Assembly (NCBI GenBank): GCA_002633005.1
Contig: NMRA01000288.1
Span: forward strand, 426,685-490,684
DNA from: Phoronis australis
Lineage: Eukaryota; Phoronida; Phoronidae
Length of the DNA stretch: 64,000 nucleotides
Direction of reading: 5' to 3'
The notes beneath the pieces are model-generated. The model was not told the DNA's origin, ran no database searches, and was given only the letters and a program-made list of their open reading frames with translations. Position numbers and translations under genes: made by a program. Numbering within the stretch: the first letter of the stretch is position 1; each line of letters opens with the position of its first letter. Positions 23,101 to 38,100 of this stretch are shown piece by piece.

Positions 23101-26100
23101 ATCGTCGTCGTCATCAGTGTCATCAAAATCGTCACTGTCATCATCATCATCATCGTCATCGTCATTATCGCAGTCACCATCACCACTATCGTCACCGCCA
23201 TCATCATCATCATCATCACCACCATCATTACCACCATCATCACCGCCATCATCACCATCATCATCATCATCACCATCATCATCAGTTCATAATCATCACT
23301 ATCGTTGCATTCATCATCACGTCGACGACACTGTGTTAATATACTCCTTTCGTTCCATCTGCAAGCAATGGGCTTACATGCATCATAATTGCATTCGTCA
23401 AAACGTGGGCGTTATTGTCCCAATAATTTCAGATTTTGTCCCACCCTCAAGAAGTGGGATAACACGCTTAACACAAATAAAATCTCGAAGTTGTTCCCCG
23501 GCTGTTCATTGTTTGCTGCTCGAAAGGAACGTCCTTACCAAGCTTCACAAGCAATAAGTTTTATGAGATTTTTGTAAAAATTCGGAGACCTGATTCCTTT
23601 GACATTTAGTAAATTTTTAATACTCAGCGCATGCCAGTGGAGTTCAAAGATTTTATAATGCAAAGATACTTTGAACTGTTTGTCGAGTTTTTCTCAGAGT
23701 TAAAGAGAGTACTCCAGCAGTTACGGGGCTAAAAGAAGTTGGAAAACGACTATTGAATTTTCAAAGCGGAAAAACGTTTTTAATACTTCGTTGAAGCTGG
23801 TAACTGCAAACAGCAATAGATATATTTCGGTATCAAACAGCCACCACGATAATTATAAAGCGGCAGAAAGACGTATCACTTGTTGAGGCAAATGAGCCCA
23901 TTAATTAAAATAGTTTTAAAAGCTCGGACTTCATTATGTGTGGGTAACACGGATGATTTTTGACAAAATGAGTTCCTAAACGAGGTTAAAAAAGAATAAC
24001 ACTAACCGAGAATGATTTTTGATAATCTTGCTGATTGCGGTAAACCTGTGTTCAATAGAAATGTTAAAAAAATCTGTTTCGAAGCTTGACAGGAAACCGC
24101 GAAAATTAGACTTTGCAGAATTGCTACGACGAATCTTTCTCTTTCAATTCCGTATGCACCGGGTCTGGAATGTGTGCAAGGGAAATGATGACCACCATGT
24201 GGGAACGAAAGCATTTTGCGGCACCACTAAAATGGCTGCCGGCGGTTATTTTTCCATTAGTCATGTCCTGAAGGGGGTTGCGAGTCCCATCATCCAACCT
24301 AAGTCCACTAACGAGAAAATACTCACTCATCGCAACTTCGACGGACACAGGCTTGCTTCGAATCGTTCCGGACCCCTCTGATCCAACTGAAGTAACTGTG
24401 ACCCGATACGTTTTCCCAGGAGTTAGGTTTGTAACGTTCAGAGAGGTTTCTTCACCTTTTCTCACAGTAATTGAAGGGATGTGTTTTGAGTCCTCTCCAT
24501 CAACTTGGGTGACGTTAACGACGTAATAAGAATAAAAGTCATTTTCTGCATTCCATCTTATATCAATCGTTTCAGTTGTAGAAGGAATAACACTCAGATC
24601 TGCAGGTTGGGACGGTTCTGTGGAAATCAATATAGTTTATGCTTTTTTCAGGTGAACAAAAAAGAGATCAACAGTTTTTGTATAAGTGTGTTTGCATTTT
24701 CATAGTAGTATTTTGAGTTATTGGCCTCGACTACAATAACTTTCGAACTTGATGATACGAACATCACTATTCAAAACGTCAATACGCAATGTACGTCAGC
24801 AACAAGGACAACTCAAAACGTTATGCGTCAACCGTGAGCGTCGCAAAAGGCAAAAGCGTAAAGGGTGCTTGTTTTCAAATATTTCCACGGTGGTGAGGAA
24901 ATCAAATGCACTTGTGGTTTCCCCATTAGGAACACAAAGACGTTAACAAGACTAATCTCACTGGCCGCCGCTAAAGACCTAATTCACGCGGCGGACATTA
25001 AAATCCAAAGCGAGGCTCACTGCGATAAACAAAACGAAAGCTGACATTGTCAGAGTTAAATGGCCGGTCTTTAGAGTCCAACCTGGATATTAAATCTTAA
25101 AGGTGTGTCGACAATTAACCACAGAGACGTAGAAAAATAAATTAGAGAACAAGTTAATGCACCAAAGAGTTGTCTGACGAAAAGGTATAATTTTCTTTGG
25201 AAAACTATTTTCGAAACATGAAAAGTAAATATGACCAAATTGCGGCGATCGCAGCGTTACGGATTAGGTATTATGATGAATGCAGGGTTACGTATCTTCT
25301 TGTAAATAAATTATTGATAAAAATGTTTTTTACACGAACCAGGTCATCTGCTCGTATTGTTGACGAGTTGAACTGAGATATATTCGACAGTGGTGGCTCA
25401 TCGCATTTTGCTGTCATATGCAAGTAGTCACACCTGGTTTAATTTGTTGATCAAGAATATTAACATCAAGTATAGCCTGATCCTGGCGAGGTAGGGACTA
25501 TATCGGGTCTAACAATTGATTTGTCATTGATCTGATAGAATAATTGATGTTATTAAATATATTTTAAGTAAAATAAAAAACCAGGCTCGTAACTGAATAT
25601 AAAAATTATCTGACCTTCATTTCTGCTTTCTTGGTTTTAATTGTTCTTACGTCTATTTCATGTATTAGGTTTCAAATATCAATCTGGACCAAGTTGAATT
25701 TTGAAATTAAATCACCTAATTCGTTCGTCCAAAGCATACCTCTTTTTAGAACTCGATTCAGTTAACTGGACAGAGCAATCATAGTTATCATGTTTCCAGG
25801 AACCTCGTTCCAGGAGCCTCGTTCATCCGAGGCCGGGGAACTGAGGTGCCTGTGCCTTCTGAGATGGACTAGATTTTTTTCGCTGAGTGAGACGAAAACT
25901 GAACCTCCTGATCACCATCAATAGCACCCCGCCGATTGCAAGCTCTCATAGGCTCTGCCTCAATTTAAAGTAGCATAATTGTGCTCTTTCAAATTGTCAC
26001 TTGTGTGGTTACAGGTGATTTGAACTTTGGATCGAGAGAAAATTTCAGTCACTAGGGGAATTTTTAGGCCTCTTGGGGGAATTTCAAGTGATTTTCAATA

Positions 26101-29100
26101 TTTTTGAGAGGGAAATAGGGCCGATATTCGGCCCCAAAATCGAGGGATTGAGGGCTCTGTACTTTTTGGAAAGAAAAATGCATCATGTTTCAAACCGTAG
26201 TCATGAGCCTGGCTGGCCGAAGATTCTCCGGTCGTTGCTATCGATGCTTGACAACCGAGATGAGACAAAATATGATCTAAACTTTTCGAAAACATTTATA
26301 AATTTTACACGGACATATTTTTCTTCGTCGCGGCGTATGTAAACGACCCAACGCTTCCGAATCTCAACGTCCCTAGGGATTGTAAAGCAGACAGTTGAGT
26401 GTCCGTATTTTTTCTAGCCGTTCGAGCAACGCGGTCCTCGTTTTGGAACGCGCCTCCTGTCGGCGTGAATTGGGTCCATGGTCTCTGGTTACAATTATAA
26501 CATAAATCATGGTTGTCGCGAGCAAGTGGGAGCAAGTAGGGAGCATTGAAAACCAAGCTTGTGTTCCTCTAACAAGAAGCATCACCAATGGGACTTGTTG
26601 TGAGAAAACCGATACTAAATTACGCGAAATTTCCAGACCAAGTAATAACAATACCCCCAATGTAAAATTTGTTAACTTTGTCACACAATATTGCTTGAGC
26701 TAGAGCTTAGACTGTGTGATTTTGATATTGTTTTCAAGTACTCTGCAAGGTTGAGCCTGGAGTGTGTGTGAATGTATGTGTGTGCGTGTGCGTGTGCGCA
26801 TGCGTGTGTGAATGTGCATGACTGTGCACTTATCGTGCTTTTGTGTTTGTGTTATCAATAACGTCGTTGTCGTCAATAAATGTGTGAACAAATAAAACAA
26901 TAGGAGGTTTACCTGTTACTGCCTCGTGCAATTCCGATGTTACGGTTTTGAAACCAGTCAAGACGGTGGAGACGGTCACGGAATACCTGTGAACCGGCGT
27001 CAGTCCGATACACTGACCAGCGGTTGCCGCTGCCGAGAAATTTGACACGACGAAAGAGTTGGAGTCCCAGCACTTTACGACGTAACCATCTCTGTTACCC
27101 TCCTGTTGTAACCAAGACACGAAGACTGCTGTCGAAGTGACGTTGTCAACTTGAATGGGGACTTTTTTTAGTGCTGTTAAAGACATTGTGACACCAAATT
27201 TGACTAACGAATAATGGGCTATAACGAAAGATAATCATGTCGCAAGTTTTAATTAGCGTGCTCTGAAAATACGTGTCAATCGAAAAAGAATACAAAATGT
27301 GACAAAATAAAGTAGAAAAGGAAATGTTTGTCGGCAGCATTGTAAATTATTTTCAAACTCGAATTGAAGGGAATAGATTAAAGTGCCTTGTTGAAAGAGA
27401 AGAAGACTGCCTTTACTACAATTTATCTTTCTGCACGCCACAAAATACTTCAGTTGTACACGGTCAAATATTTTTTATTAAAATCGTAAGTTAAAGAACA
27501 TTTCAAATCCCATTTTGTCAAATGAAAAGTACACGGTATGAATACATTCGGACAGTCTTTTAATATTTCAGTAACTTACCAGTTTTTAAACGTTTCCACA
27601 CCGGCTTGCTCTTCAGCAAGCCTTCCGCCACAACGGTCTGCACGGCCACGTGATACGTAGTTCCTGACTTTAACCCAGCGATATTAAAAGAAAGTTCGTC
27701 CTTCCCGACAACAAGGGTCCGATTGCCCGATAAGACTCCATCCCAGCCAACAACGGAGTATGTGGCGACGTAGTGGGAAAAAGATCCTTTGGGTCGCGCT
27801 GGCCACCATACGTTTGCTTTTTCCGTTGTCGTGGTGGTGCTCAATGTCTCGGGAGGAACAGGGTCTTTAAAAAACCGTTGAGATCTAAGCATATAAATCC
27901 GAGATGCGTAGACTCCAACAATCTCTGTTGAAAGTGTCACACGAAAAAACAAAAACACAAGCTAAGGCTTAGAACAGACGAGTTGATTCCTAAAAAAAAT
28001 CAACAAATCAGATCCTTCCATATTAATTAAAGCTTTTGCATCGAAAAATTCAATTGAGAAGTTTTTTCGAAATGTTGTTTCGAAACTTCCGCACATTGGT
28101 GGAACTATTTGCTACGTATTTAAACAGATATTTCAATTGTCGTGCGCACACTAAGCAAATTTGCCAAAGTGTGTAGTTATGTCAAACATAGCAAAGTTTC
28201 GTGAAAGGCTTAGGCAACGCAAAATTCGCACAGTAGTCGAAACTTTCGCGCCAAATGTTCACTGTGACAGTTTAGAATGTTTGTGGGAGGCTTTTTAAAG
28301 ACGAAAATTAATGTCGTTGGGCACTACAAATAATCCAATTGAGATAGTACCCAGAGAATGAATGTAGGTTATGCAGACCCAAGAAACTCGCGAAAATGCA
28401 AGATCACGCAAGACTTCGCGATATATCGCCAAGGTAGCACGTGAGCACACTAGGTTTTTTCCGCAAGTGCCTTACAGTAGGTCTTCAAAACGCGGTTGCC
28501 GCTTTGGAGATGGGATGCAGGAGTATCGCTATATACTACAATATCCCTATTGAGTGTCCTAAACAAGAACAGTCGTCCATAAACACTTCTATCAGGTTAT
28601 CCGCAACTCATCAACAACGCTCACAAGTTACATGTAACAAGCAATGCTTTCTAAGAAACACCACAGTGCCGGATTAGTGTGATGTACAACGAAAGTCTCG
28701 GAAAGGAAACAAGGGCATGTCTCGATTCTTACTCAAACACCCATCAACTGTATCCAAACATTCCATGCTCACGGGTGATTACACTCACCAAATCTTAAAC
28801 TAGACTTCTTGACTCGAAATTAATTGGGTGTCATACTTTTAGCATGGGACTGCTCGCAACCTGCATGTATTTAGAGGACAAAAAGTGGGGCCCTTATTCA
28901 TGAACACCGCCTAATGAATGTCAAGTAGTCCCCTGGCGGACATTTTATAAAAATGTTCTACGCACGGTTGCATTAAATAAGGACTCAACTAAGGTTCCTA
29001 AACCTTTTAAACGTTTGAGTCATTCTTTACTCACACATGTAGAGTATCTTTGTCTATCATTTGATCTTTATTATGAGCCCCCTTTGACTAAAATCTGAGC

Positions 29101-32100
29101 GCTTAATTCAATGAAAATAAATAGGGCCATAGTCCCTTTATTAGGGCGTTGTATGAAAAGATCCCTACTAATTTTCAATAATATTGAAAATTCACGTAGA
29201 ATTCACTCTCTATTTGTATCAAAGCCAAAAAGTGGCTTAGTAATGAATGTAAAACAGCATAAGGAAGGACTTTTAACGTTTTCACAAGTCCACAAGTACG
29301 CAATAGATTTTTGGACATTAGCCGAGTCTCCATTTGGGATTGTTTCATGCAACCGGACACTGAACTCTTCTCTGCACTATAGAACTCATATCTCTTAAAA
29401 CGACACTAAACCCTGGTTTGGTGCACTAATGTACAACTTTGCAACTAGCTCACTTAAATATTTCAACAAAAATTCCCTGCGTCAAAACACACCGCAAAAG
29501 AAAAAAAATAACGATGTAGCTTTTTGTGTAGAAGGCAAAACGCTAAACTTCGAAGTACTCAAAATCTATAGCAAAAAAGTGACATCGTGTAACGAAACTG
29601 ATCTGTTTTCAGGCGGATTTCAATCATTATGTTAATTAGAGTTTTCTGTAACCCAAGTAAAATTTCACATTTTGCCAGAGGTGCCTCAGTAGACGGCTGT
29701 ATGGGAAAAACTAATTCGCAGACCCCAGATTTTGGCAGATTTGGAGTACCCAAAAACCAAAATATAAAATCAACAGCAAACTAAAACTGTGTTGAACCCC
29801 CTTAAACCTATTTAGTTCATAAAATCGGACTCCTCATATTCCTTGCCATGGTGGGATTTTCGTTACTAACGAGAACACCAAAACCATCAGCGACTGCACC
29901 TCAAGAAGTAAGTTGCCGAACACGTACTTGTAATCGTGTAGACCGACCGGGACGGCACGGACTCGAAACTCGCCAATTGCGTGGTGACGGTCACATTGTA
30001 CCTAGTGCCAGGCAACAAGTCGCGGCACAGAGCGGTGGTTGTTGTAGCCAGGACCATTTTTTGGAAACCATTCCCAGGCTGCCGACATTCGACACGGTAG
30101 TTGTCTCTGTTTCCCTTCTTGTTTTGCCAAGACAACTTAATTGTCGTTGTAGTGGTTTCATCGATAGTTACAGAAACCCTGTGTAAACCTGTGATTAAAA
30201 CAAACGTTCGTAGGCGCGTTAGAAGCGGCAGCAAACCTCATTCAATACCGAAAATACAAGAAACATCTAGACTTATACATCAACAAATTTTCAAAGTATA
30301 CAGCTTATCGGAAACAGTTGATCAGCGAATCTGTCATTTTGTCTTTTAATCAAAGGAACCAGCTAAATGGTGCTCATATGGTTCCTGTTGAAAGCATTCC
30401 ATGCTTCCGTGCACTGTCTTGCAGAATTGTTATTATATGGTACAACAACAATTATCTCCCTTGGAAGCAATGACCTGTGAACAAGATTCTAAAGACTGAT
30501 CGCAACTTGTTCACAGCAGTCATCTTTAGGCCCGGTTACATCAACTGCATAGGTGGGTTTCAGTCATTATACAAATATGGATCGATCCCGGGGCACGATC
30601 AGGTCACAAGTAAGTCGAGAGGTGTTTCGTTCACTGATACTTCTTTCCTCTGATTGTTTTCGTCTATTGCTAGTTTGGCATGTCTTTACCTTGTTTGATG
30701 TTCTGGCCTTGTCTGCTTGCCTTGTTGGCGCGACGAAAATAGCAACCTCTGTTGGCTGGAGTGGCTTGAATGATATGTGATATTCCATTGCTTCCGGTCA
30801 ACATCTCCCTATAGCTGAATCCATCCTACTGTGTTTCAGCCAATCAGAGGACAGAAGTATCAATGGTTGTATAATTATATTGAATATTGGCCGAAGTTCG
30901 AAGGACTTGCCCAGCCTGAGCCTACTAACTGGATTACTTACTGGCGTAACTTAGTAACATGGCGGTCACTAAAGTGATTGGTCGGTGAGGTTGGAATGTT
31001 GAGTTATGGGATCGAATTCAGTGTTTCCGACCCATAGGAAATTTCTCGCGGAAGGTGCGCGCAAGGGTAATTTCCCAGGTCTGCGAAACTCATCCCTAGA
31101 AAAGTATCTAATGGATGACAACGTAGTCCATGCACGTTCTTGGACAGTTACCGGTTTCCGTCTGTCTCCGGTCCGATGTTCGGACGAGGGCGTAGTGAGA
31201 ATTGCCTTGGTGCGCAAGACCTTATGGTCTGCCTGTTCATTTGGAAACATGTCTTAAGAAAATTCACTCGCCAATTTCATAACCTGGATGAATTTGCAAC
31301 ACCAAAAGAAGGCTCTAAATTTTTAGAATTTCATGTAAGCCGCGCCTGCGAACTCCGATGCTATCAATATTTTTGTCCACTCAAATGCAGCTCACCTACT
31401 TTCCCCGACGCAATGACTCCTTCACTTCGTTTTTCTTCCGTCCCATAGTACTGACTGGCACTGAATATTTCCAAGTCAAACTTGACTCCAAACCCAGGTG
31501 ATCTAAATCTGACAACCCTCTCTTCCATCCAATGTTGTTTTAGTGGGTTTTCACTGTGGCTCAACACATCCGCGGGGTATTTGATGACGTATGACGTTAA
31601 AGCGCCCCTCGCGGGAGGATCCCATCTTGCTTCCACGACGTGAGGCGACAAGAAAAGCTCGGGCGTCTCAGGTGGAAGGGGAACTGAAATCATCATTTTA
31701 AGCCTTATCACGTGTAATGTTCTCCAGGCTAATGTGACGCGTGAAATTGTCTACCTAAACACGACTTGAGCTTATTCGTGCTCCATTAATTGTGATATTT
31801 CTTGCAGCATGGCGGCATATGATGGCCAGCTTTAGTATTTTCAAATCTATTGCCATACTACGCAACATGAGTCCTAGTGCACATAAACTTGAACCGTACT
31901 GTTTTCTAATTGCAAATCAACAAAATACGACATATTGTCGGTTTCTTTCTTTTAATTCCAGGTTATTGGTCTAACGAAACAATATTGAAGATGATAACTT
32001 GACTAGAAAGACATAGCCAGTAAAAATATTAACGTCATGAGCAAACAATGAGTGAGCATAGGTGCGATAAGCAAATTCCTAGCGTTGTATCCGCTAATTA

Positions 32101-35100
32101 TTTGAGGTACACAACAGTCATGAGACTAAGTAACAACTAATACGGTGAAACACGGAAGCACAAGCTCATTAACATAAACCAACGGGGATCCTACTGAATC
32201 GTGCGAATCGAATGTGACGGAGACGGCCTCGGACTAGGGCTTAGTGAGTGTCGAGAATTTGGAATAAATATAGACACCGCGAATTTGAACAATAACAAGA
32301 GCTCAGACGTCTAACATAATCTGAATGTAATTAAGCTTACCCATTTAAATAATCATCAGTTTCAACAAATAAATCACACCATTCTCAAGTGTTCATGTAA
32401 AATGTATCGGGCATGCTACAGTGATGTGTTCATAAAAAATGTATCGGGCATGCTGCATGTGATGCGTTCATGTAAAATGTATCGGGCATGCTGCATGTGA
32501 TGTGTTCATATAAAATGTATCGGGCATGCTGCGTGTGATGCGTTCATGTAAAATGTATCGGGCATGCTGCGTGTGATGTGTTCATATAAAATGTATCGGG
32601 CATGCTGCAGTGATGTGTTCATGAAAAATGTATCGGGCATGCTGCATGTGATGCGTTCGTGTAAAATGTATCGGGCATGTTGCGTGTGATGTGTTCATGT
32701 AATATGTATCGGGCATGCTGCAGTGATGTGTTCGTGTAAAATGTATCGGGCATGCTGCAGTGATGTGTTCATGTAAAATGTATCGGGAATGCTGCAGTGA
32801 TGTGTTCGTGTAAAATGTATCGGTCATGCTACATGTGATGTGTTCATGTAATATGTATCGGGCATGCTGCAGTGATGTGTTCGTGTAAAATGTATCGGGC
32901 ATGCTGCAGTGATGTGTTCATGTAAAATGTATCGGGCATGCGGCGTGTGAGGTGTTCATGTAAAATGTATCGGGCAAGCTACATGTGACGTGTTCATGTA
33001 AAATGTTACATGTATCGGGCATGCTGCAGTGATGTCTCCATGTAAAATGTATCGGGCATGCTGCATGTGATGTGTTCATGACACTTGCTGATGAAGTTTG
33101 CATGTGGATTAATAAATAGTCTGCTGATTTTGGCTGTATACTGCATTCAGTTTCAACTGCTGCCATGATCGACACGATCACGTTTGTTGTCAAGCGTGGA
33201 TCAGACGTAGGCCCTGACCCACAAAGCGTTTCTCAAGACTGGACTCGAAAATTGACCGATTACATCGGGGCATACAATTAGTAAATTTTCGAGTCGAATT
33301 TCGAGTTATGTTTGAGTGGTCACGGTACACAGGTACATATATAATGCACAAATACAGGTCCAGAAAGCACTTAACGTTCCCCCATCACAACAATGCAAAA
33401 GCGAACATAAGGAACGTGCCCCCAGGATCTTCTGAATCTGTGCGTCAGGTAAGCACGGATTGTACAACCTGAACTTAGATAACGTAACCTTCCATACCGG
33501 TCACGACAGTCAAAGGGCTTGTGGAAACACTTGGGAACCCTGCCTGTACGGTCTCTACCGAAACGTGGTAGTGCGCCCCCGCCAAACAACCATTGCATAT
33601 CCCTGTTTCATGGTGTGTCTCCACTCTTATGCTGTACCCATCTCTGGTGTCAGTCTTGCAGTGCAGGACGTACTTGTCGTGTTTACCCTGGGCATGTTTC
33701 CAATTTACGCTGATGTCATGTTCAGTGGCTTTTTTCACGCCAACGTCTGCCACTTTACCAAGAACTGCAAACATAGGGTTAAGAGGTAAGTGTTTTTAAA
33801 TTGAAGTATGATTTGCATACCTAAAATATCTGTCAGACACTATATCGAGAAGCATGGTCCTTTCACAGTTCTTCCTACGCGTGCTTAGAATGGCGAATTG
33901 TAGTAGCATCCTCCGCTATCGCGCACATAACCTTTCCTTCTTTCTGTAAAAAAGCAATAACAGGAAGTTCAACTGATCTGATCTGTAATTTAATTCAATA
34001 AAAAAGATCGGATCGCCTTGCTTCGCACTAGTCATTCGTTCTGTCCATAATGGAACACAGTCAAAGGTTTTGAGTCGTGCGCGTCAACGCAAAATACCAC
34101 TTTGAAAACACACTTAAGCCCAGGTCATAGCCGCAGAAGAAACCCACAGGCTATGACTTGACTTTTCCGTTCATGTGACCCCTCAAGAGAACATATATAT
34201 GTATACTTAGATCTTGCGTAACACTAACAAGACCTTTTGTGATTTCGCCAATGACGATATCTCGAGAAGACTTGGGGTGATCCTGCTTTTTGCAAATTTC
34301 TTCCGTCTACGGAACGCAGCAGCCGTCTGTAAACATTAACGCCATTGTTTCAGGGCCAAGAAAGTTCTTAGGCTTCTATATTAAAGTTGATGGACTCGCG
34401 TTTGGATTGTGAGATAGCAAAATGCAAAATAAACTAATTTTTAAGTACGAAACAAATCATGATCCTTGATCTGGGCGACAAACAATCCCCAAAGTTATAG
34501 TCTAAAATTGTTTCTTAGCCAACATAGGCGGAAATTCTTGGTTTGAAAACCGACGTTATCATACAGATCCCGCTACAGCGTCGGATGTACACAGCTGCTG
34601 TTCACCCACAAGCCTTTTGACCCCTTCATCACTTCTGCTGTAAAATGTGTGTCACAATCACTTAGGATCTCCCACGGAATCCAGCTGCACCTTCAAAAAT
34701 GATTCAACCATACGGCCTGCCTATCTTTCATGGTGCCACTGCCTCAGGGCTCCTGGTAGCGAAATTCTACAACCTGTTCACCGTGATTGACACTAAAGCT
34801 ATAGGACCAACCTCGTCAGTTCGTATCCATTAGCACTTTGGCCACTTACACTTTTGGGGTCATCTTTTGACGTATGTCACATTATCTGCGGAACTGGTTA
34901 CTACAGATGCCACTCTTGGTCAATAGAAGTTGATGACACGGGCAGTTGTTTCTCTAACACCAAGACGTCGTCCCACGTAACATGCACTCGTTGGAAAGCG
35001 TCATCACAGACCTTCGTAACTTGCTCGACAGGACAACTTGTTTCACCATGTCACCATGTCTTTATTCCTTAGCAGACAATGAGAATCTCTCATTGAGCCG

Positions 35101-38100
35101 CCATTGTATACGAATCACTGCCTTCTGTATGACATTCGATCCTTGTCTTTACCTGGATTCCACAGGTTTTCCAAGGTTGAACTTTCTCGCCAGGATTCAA
35201 TGACCTACTTGATTCCCACCTATTGTGTGCTCCGGAATTCAGGTACGCATTAATGTCTGCCGTTGTATATCTCTTTAATCTCTGGAAGTCACAGCTACAA
35301 CCGCCTCCCAGATGGATTCTTCAAGATTGGTTCCAACTGACCTGTCGACCACATGCACTCCATCTGGAATTCAGTTTACTGCATTTCCTGAAGGACCACT
35401 TGCCCGTAATTTACCTTCCGGACCCTCCAACGGGCTGTCTCCTGCCCGTCTTCGTTGTCACTGTCAGTTGTCGTTCGACGTCCCTGAAACACCTTTACTC
35501 TGCAAGGTTTGCAGTCTTCGGGTTGACCCTCTGGGTCCCTAGCATTACTTCTCGTTCTTGGGACGTTCTCTTTAACCAATGAGTGCTTGTTATATCCACC
35601 CCATTGGCCTCAGTCTTCGTCTCTGTGCCAAGCTGACCATCTCTAGAACAGACTTACAGTGGTACATTGAAAGCTCCATTACGACAACGTCATAGTGGTG
35701 TCATCATTTGAGACATCACTAAATGACACTAATACAACACGTCCCCGCTACTTTCGACTACACCGGAACGAACTGTCATCTGCCTAAGCTTCTCAGAACG
35801 ACGAGAGTAATGAGGCCCGTATTCATAAACAGGAGTTGACCTTGGGTTAGTTCGTTCAGACTTATTTGGTTTTGGCAATAGCAAATCCACATCTGTATTC
35901 GCAGTGCGGGCAGGCTCTTCACCAGGTTCTGTATCCTCATCACTTGTTTAACGTGGGCGCAATTGATCAATATGCCGTCGCCAAACTAGTCCACGGGGAC
36001 AAGGTCTAACGTTCCCTGTACGTCTATACGGAACAAATTAATTACGACGGCAGGTACCCAGCGAGGTTCCTTATTTCTCTTAGGGTCACAGTAAAGCAAG
36101 TAGCAGGCTGCCCCAACTTTGTACACATATGTAAGAGGGGACACTATTCTACTTTTCTCTTGTGAGTGTGACTTTGTAGCAAGCATGGATTGCTTCCCTT
36201 GAACTGCATGAACAGGTGAAGGTAACAAAGCATCCAGCTTACATCTAATCTGACGTCCAAGTTCACTTGGTTAATAACCTGAATCTAACGCCACGCGTCT
36301 ATATTGGTTTAAAAACTCCCTCCCTGCAAAGCTACTTTTGGTGATAATGACGACTTTCGTGAAGTTTGCTCGAATAACTGAATTAGAGTGCCCCGGTAAG
36401 ATGTACGATGCCACGTTTACGGCACCATACTTGAAGTTCCTCGGAAGTGAATGACGTTGCATTGTCAGTTACAACCGTATGTGGGTAACCAAAGTGAGCA
36501 ATGTCCTGTTCTAGGAGTTTTCTAGTGGCTTTGCCAGAAACTGAAGAAGTAAAATAAGTAATATGAATATGAGGGTACTTTCTGTGAGCATCTATGAGCA
36601 CCAACAAATTCGACCCTAGAAAATCAACTGTATGATTCAAATGAAGACGGCTCCAGTGTTTCTCTGGAAGCATCCACGGGCGGAGAGCAGCTTTGGATGG
36701 CTTGTTGTAATGTACATGACGCAAATTGTCTAGGTAGATCCTTAATCTCGCCATCAATGTGAGACCAAATTACAACGGTTCGCACAAGTTGTTTCATCAT
36801 CTGCATTCAAAAATGTCCTACATGAAGTAGAGTTCCTACTTGTTTCCGACATTTTAGAGGTATAACGAGTCGAAATGCGAAGAACAAACAACCATTTTCA
36901 TTTGATAAATATTCAAGCAACTTTTTTGAAGTATTTTACTTCCTCCAACTCTGTCTTTCGGCCATCATTCTTTAAAGTGTAAGACAACCTTTTTGGTGTC
37001 ATTTTTAGTAAAAACACGGTTCTCTGATTATCCCAGACAGTTAGTTACGGCTCACCGTAATTTTGTTGATTAATCGTGCACTGCTCCGGAAAGGACGTTT
37101 AGGGGGTTGAGAATTTCCCGCAATTTTGTTTCTGCGTTCGAGTTTACTGTGAGGATCTGTTCCACTGTTGTTTTCATCCTGGTTTACCAAAACTACCGTC
37201 ATCACTTCCTATTGATGAGTATTTTACGACTAGCTAGGTTGTTAGAAAACTCAGTTACATTGGATTTAGGAATCGTTTAGTATGTAACAGCCTGGAAATG
37301 GCTGGAGTCGGCAACCCATATCACAGACACAGTGACGGAGACATTGTTCATAGCAGTGGTGCTGAGGAATTTTTTGCGAACGGTCAGCGGGTGGATATAT
37401 GTTTGACCGCTGGTATAGTGAGGCAAAATACGCACAGAAAAAAATGAGAAGGGTGAGGCAGAGACTGAGGACAGACGTGGTGAGACGTCTTGGTGCAAAT
37501 ACACGGTATGATCTGTTATGCCAAACTCAATGGAATGCCTGTGATGTTCCCACTGGATGGTGACCACACATCTGGCACCTTCTAAATACCTACCATACTT
37601 TAGTCAAGTCCACAATAAACTCAAAGTTTTGCTCACCGCCGTGCTCATTGTACGATGAACTGCCGTCCTCACTGGGTGTCGAACTGCGCCTGTATTCCCT
37701 CCCACAACTCAACATCGCTGCAGGGCTCTTACTAGACGGATATAATGGACACCAACTTACTCTAAATAAATCCACTAAAGAGGGGTCTAGATGAATAATT
37801 TTGGTATTGCGTCATTTCTCAGATATCTGGTAATCCGCACATACCATTGTCATGGCCCATCATTGCTTCGTTTGAAAACTACGCTCTTCCAAAGTTGGTT
37901 CATTTTAGCTGGGCTGATTATCGAATCGGCAACCATTTCAGGGAATTTACTATACCTACCGTCTTCTATTCGTGATCTACTAAAACACGCGTTGTTCCTT
38001 TTTCATCAGTCATAAGGTCGGTGTCGTAAATTATTAAGGTCATTGTTATTATTCATCATTATGTCTGCTCTCGTCATCACCATCATCGTCACTCTCACCA

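Noticed and set aside
22849-23557. Long ORFs on both strands (I/V/T-rich, M/T-rich, S/P-rich)
   Set aside because: They come from the triplet repeat (CAT/CGT)n, which keeps all frames open; no domain signature.
32390-33082. Regular repeat array reminiscent of a CRISPR array
   Set aside because: Units are contiguous with no unique spacers, the context is eukaryotic, and there are no cas genes; it is a minisatellite.
35223-35582. 119-codon plus-strand ORF between the two Gypsy relics
   Set aside because: No domain match; the region is more likely antisense of decayed retroelement sequence.
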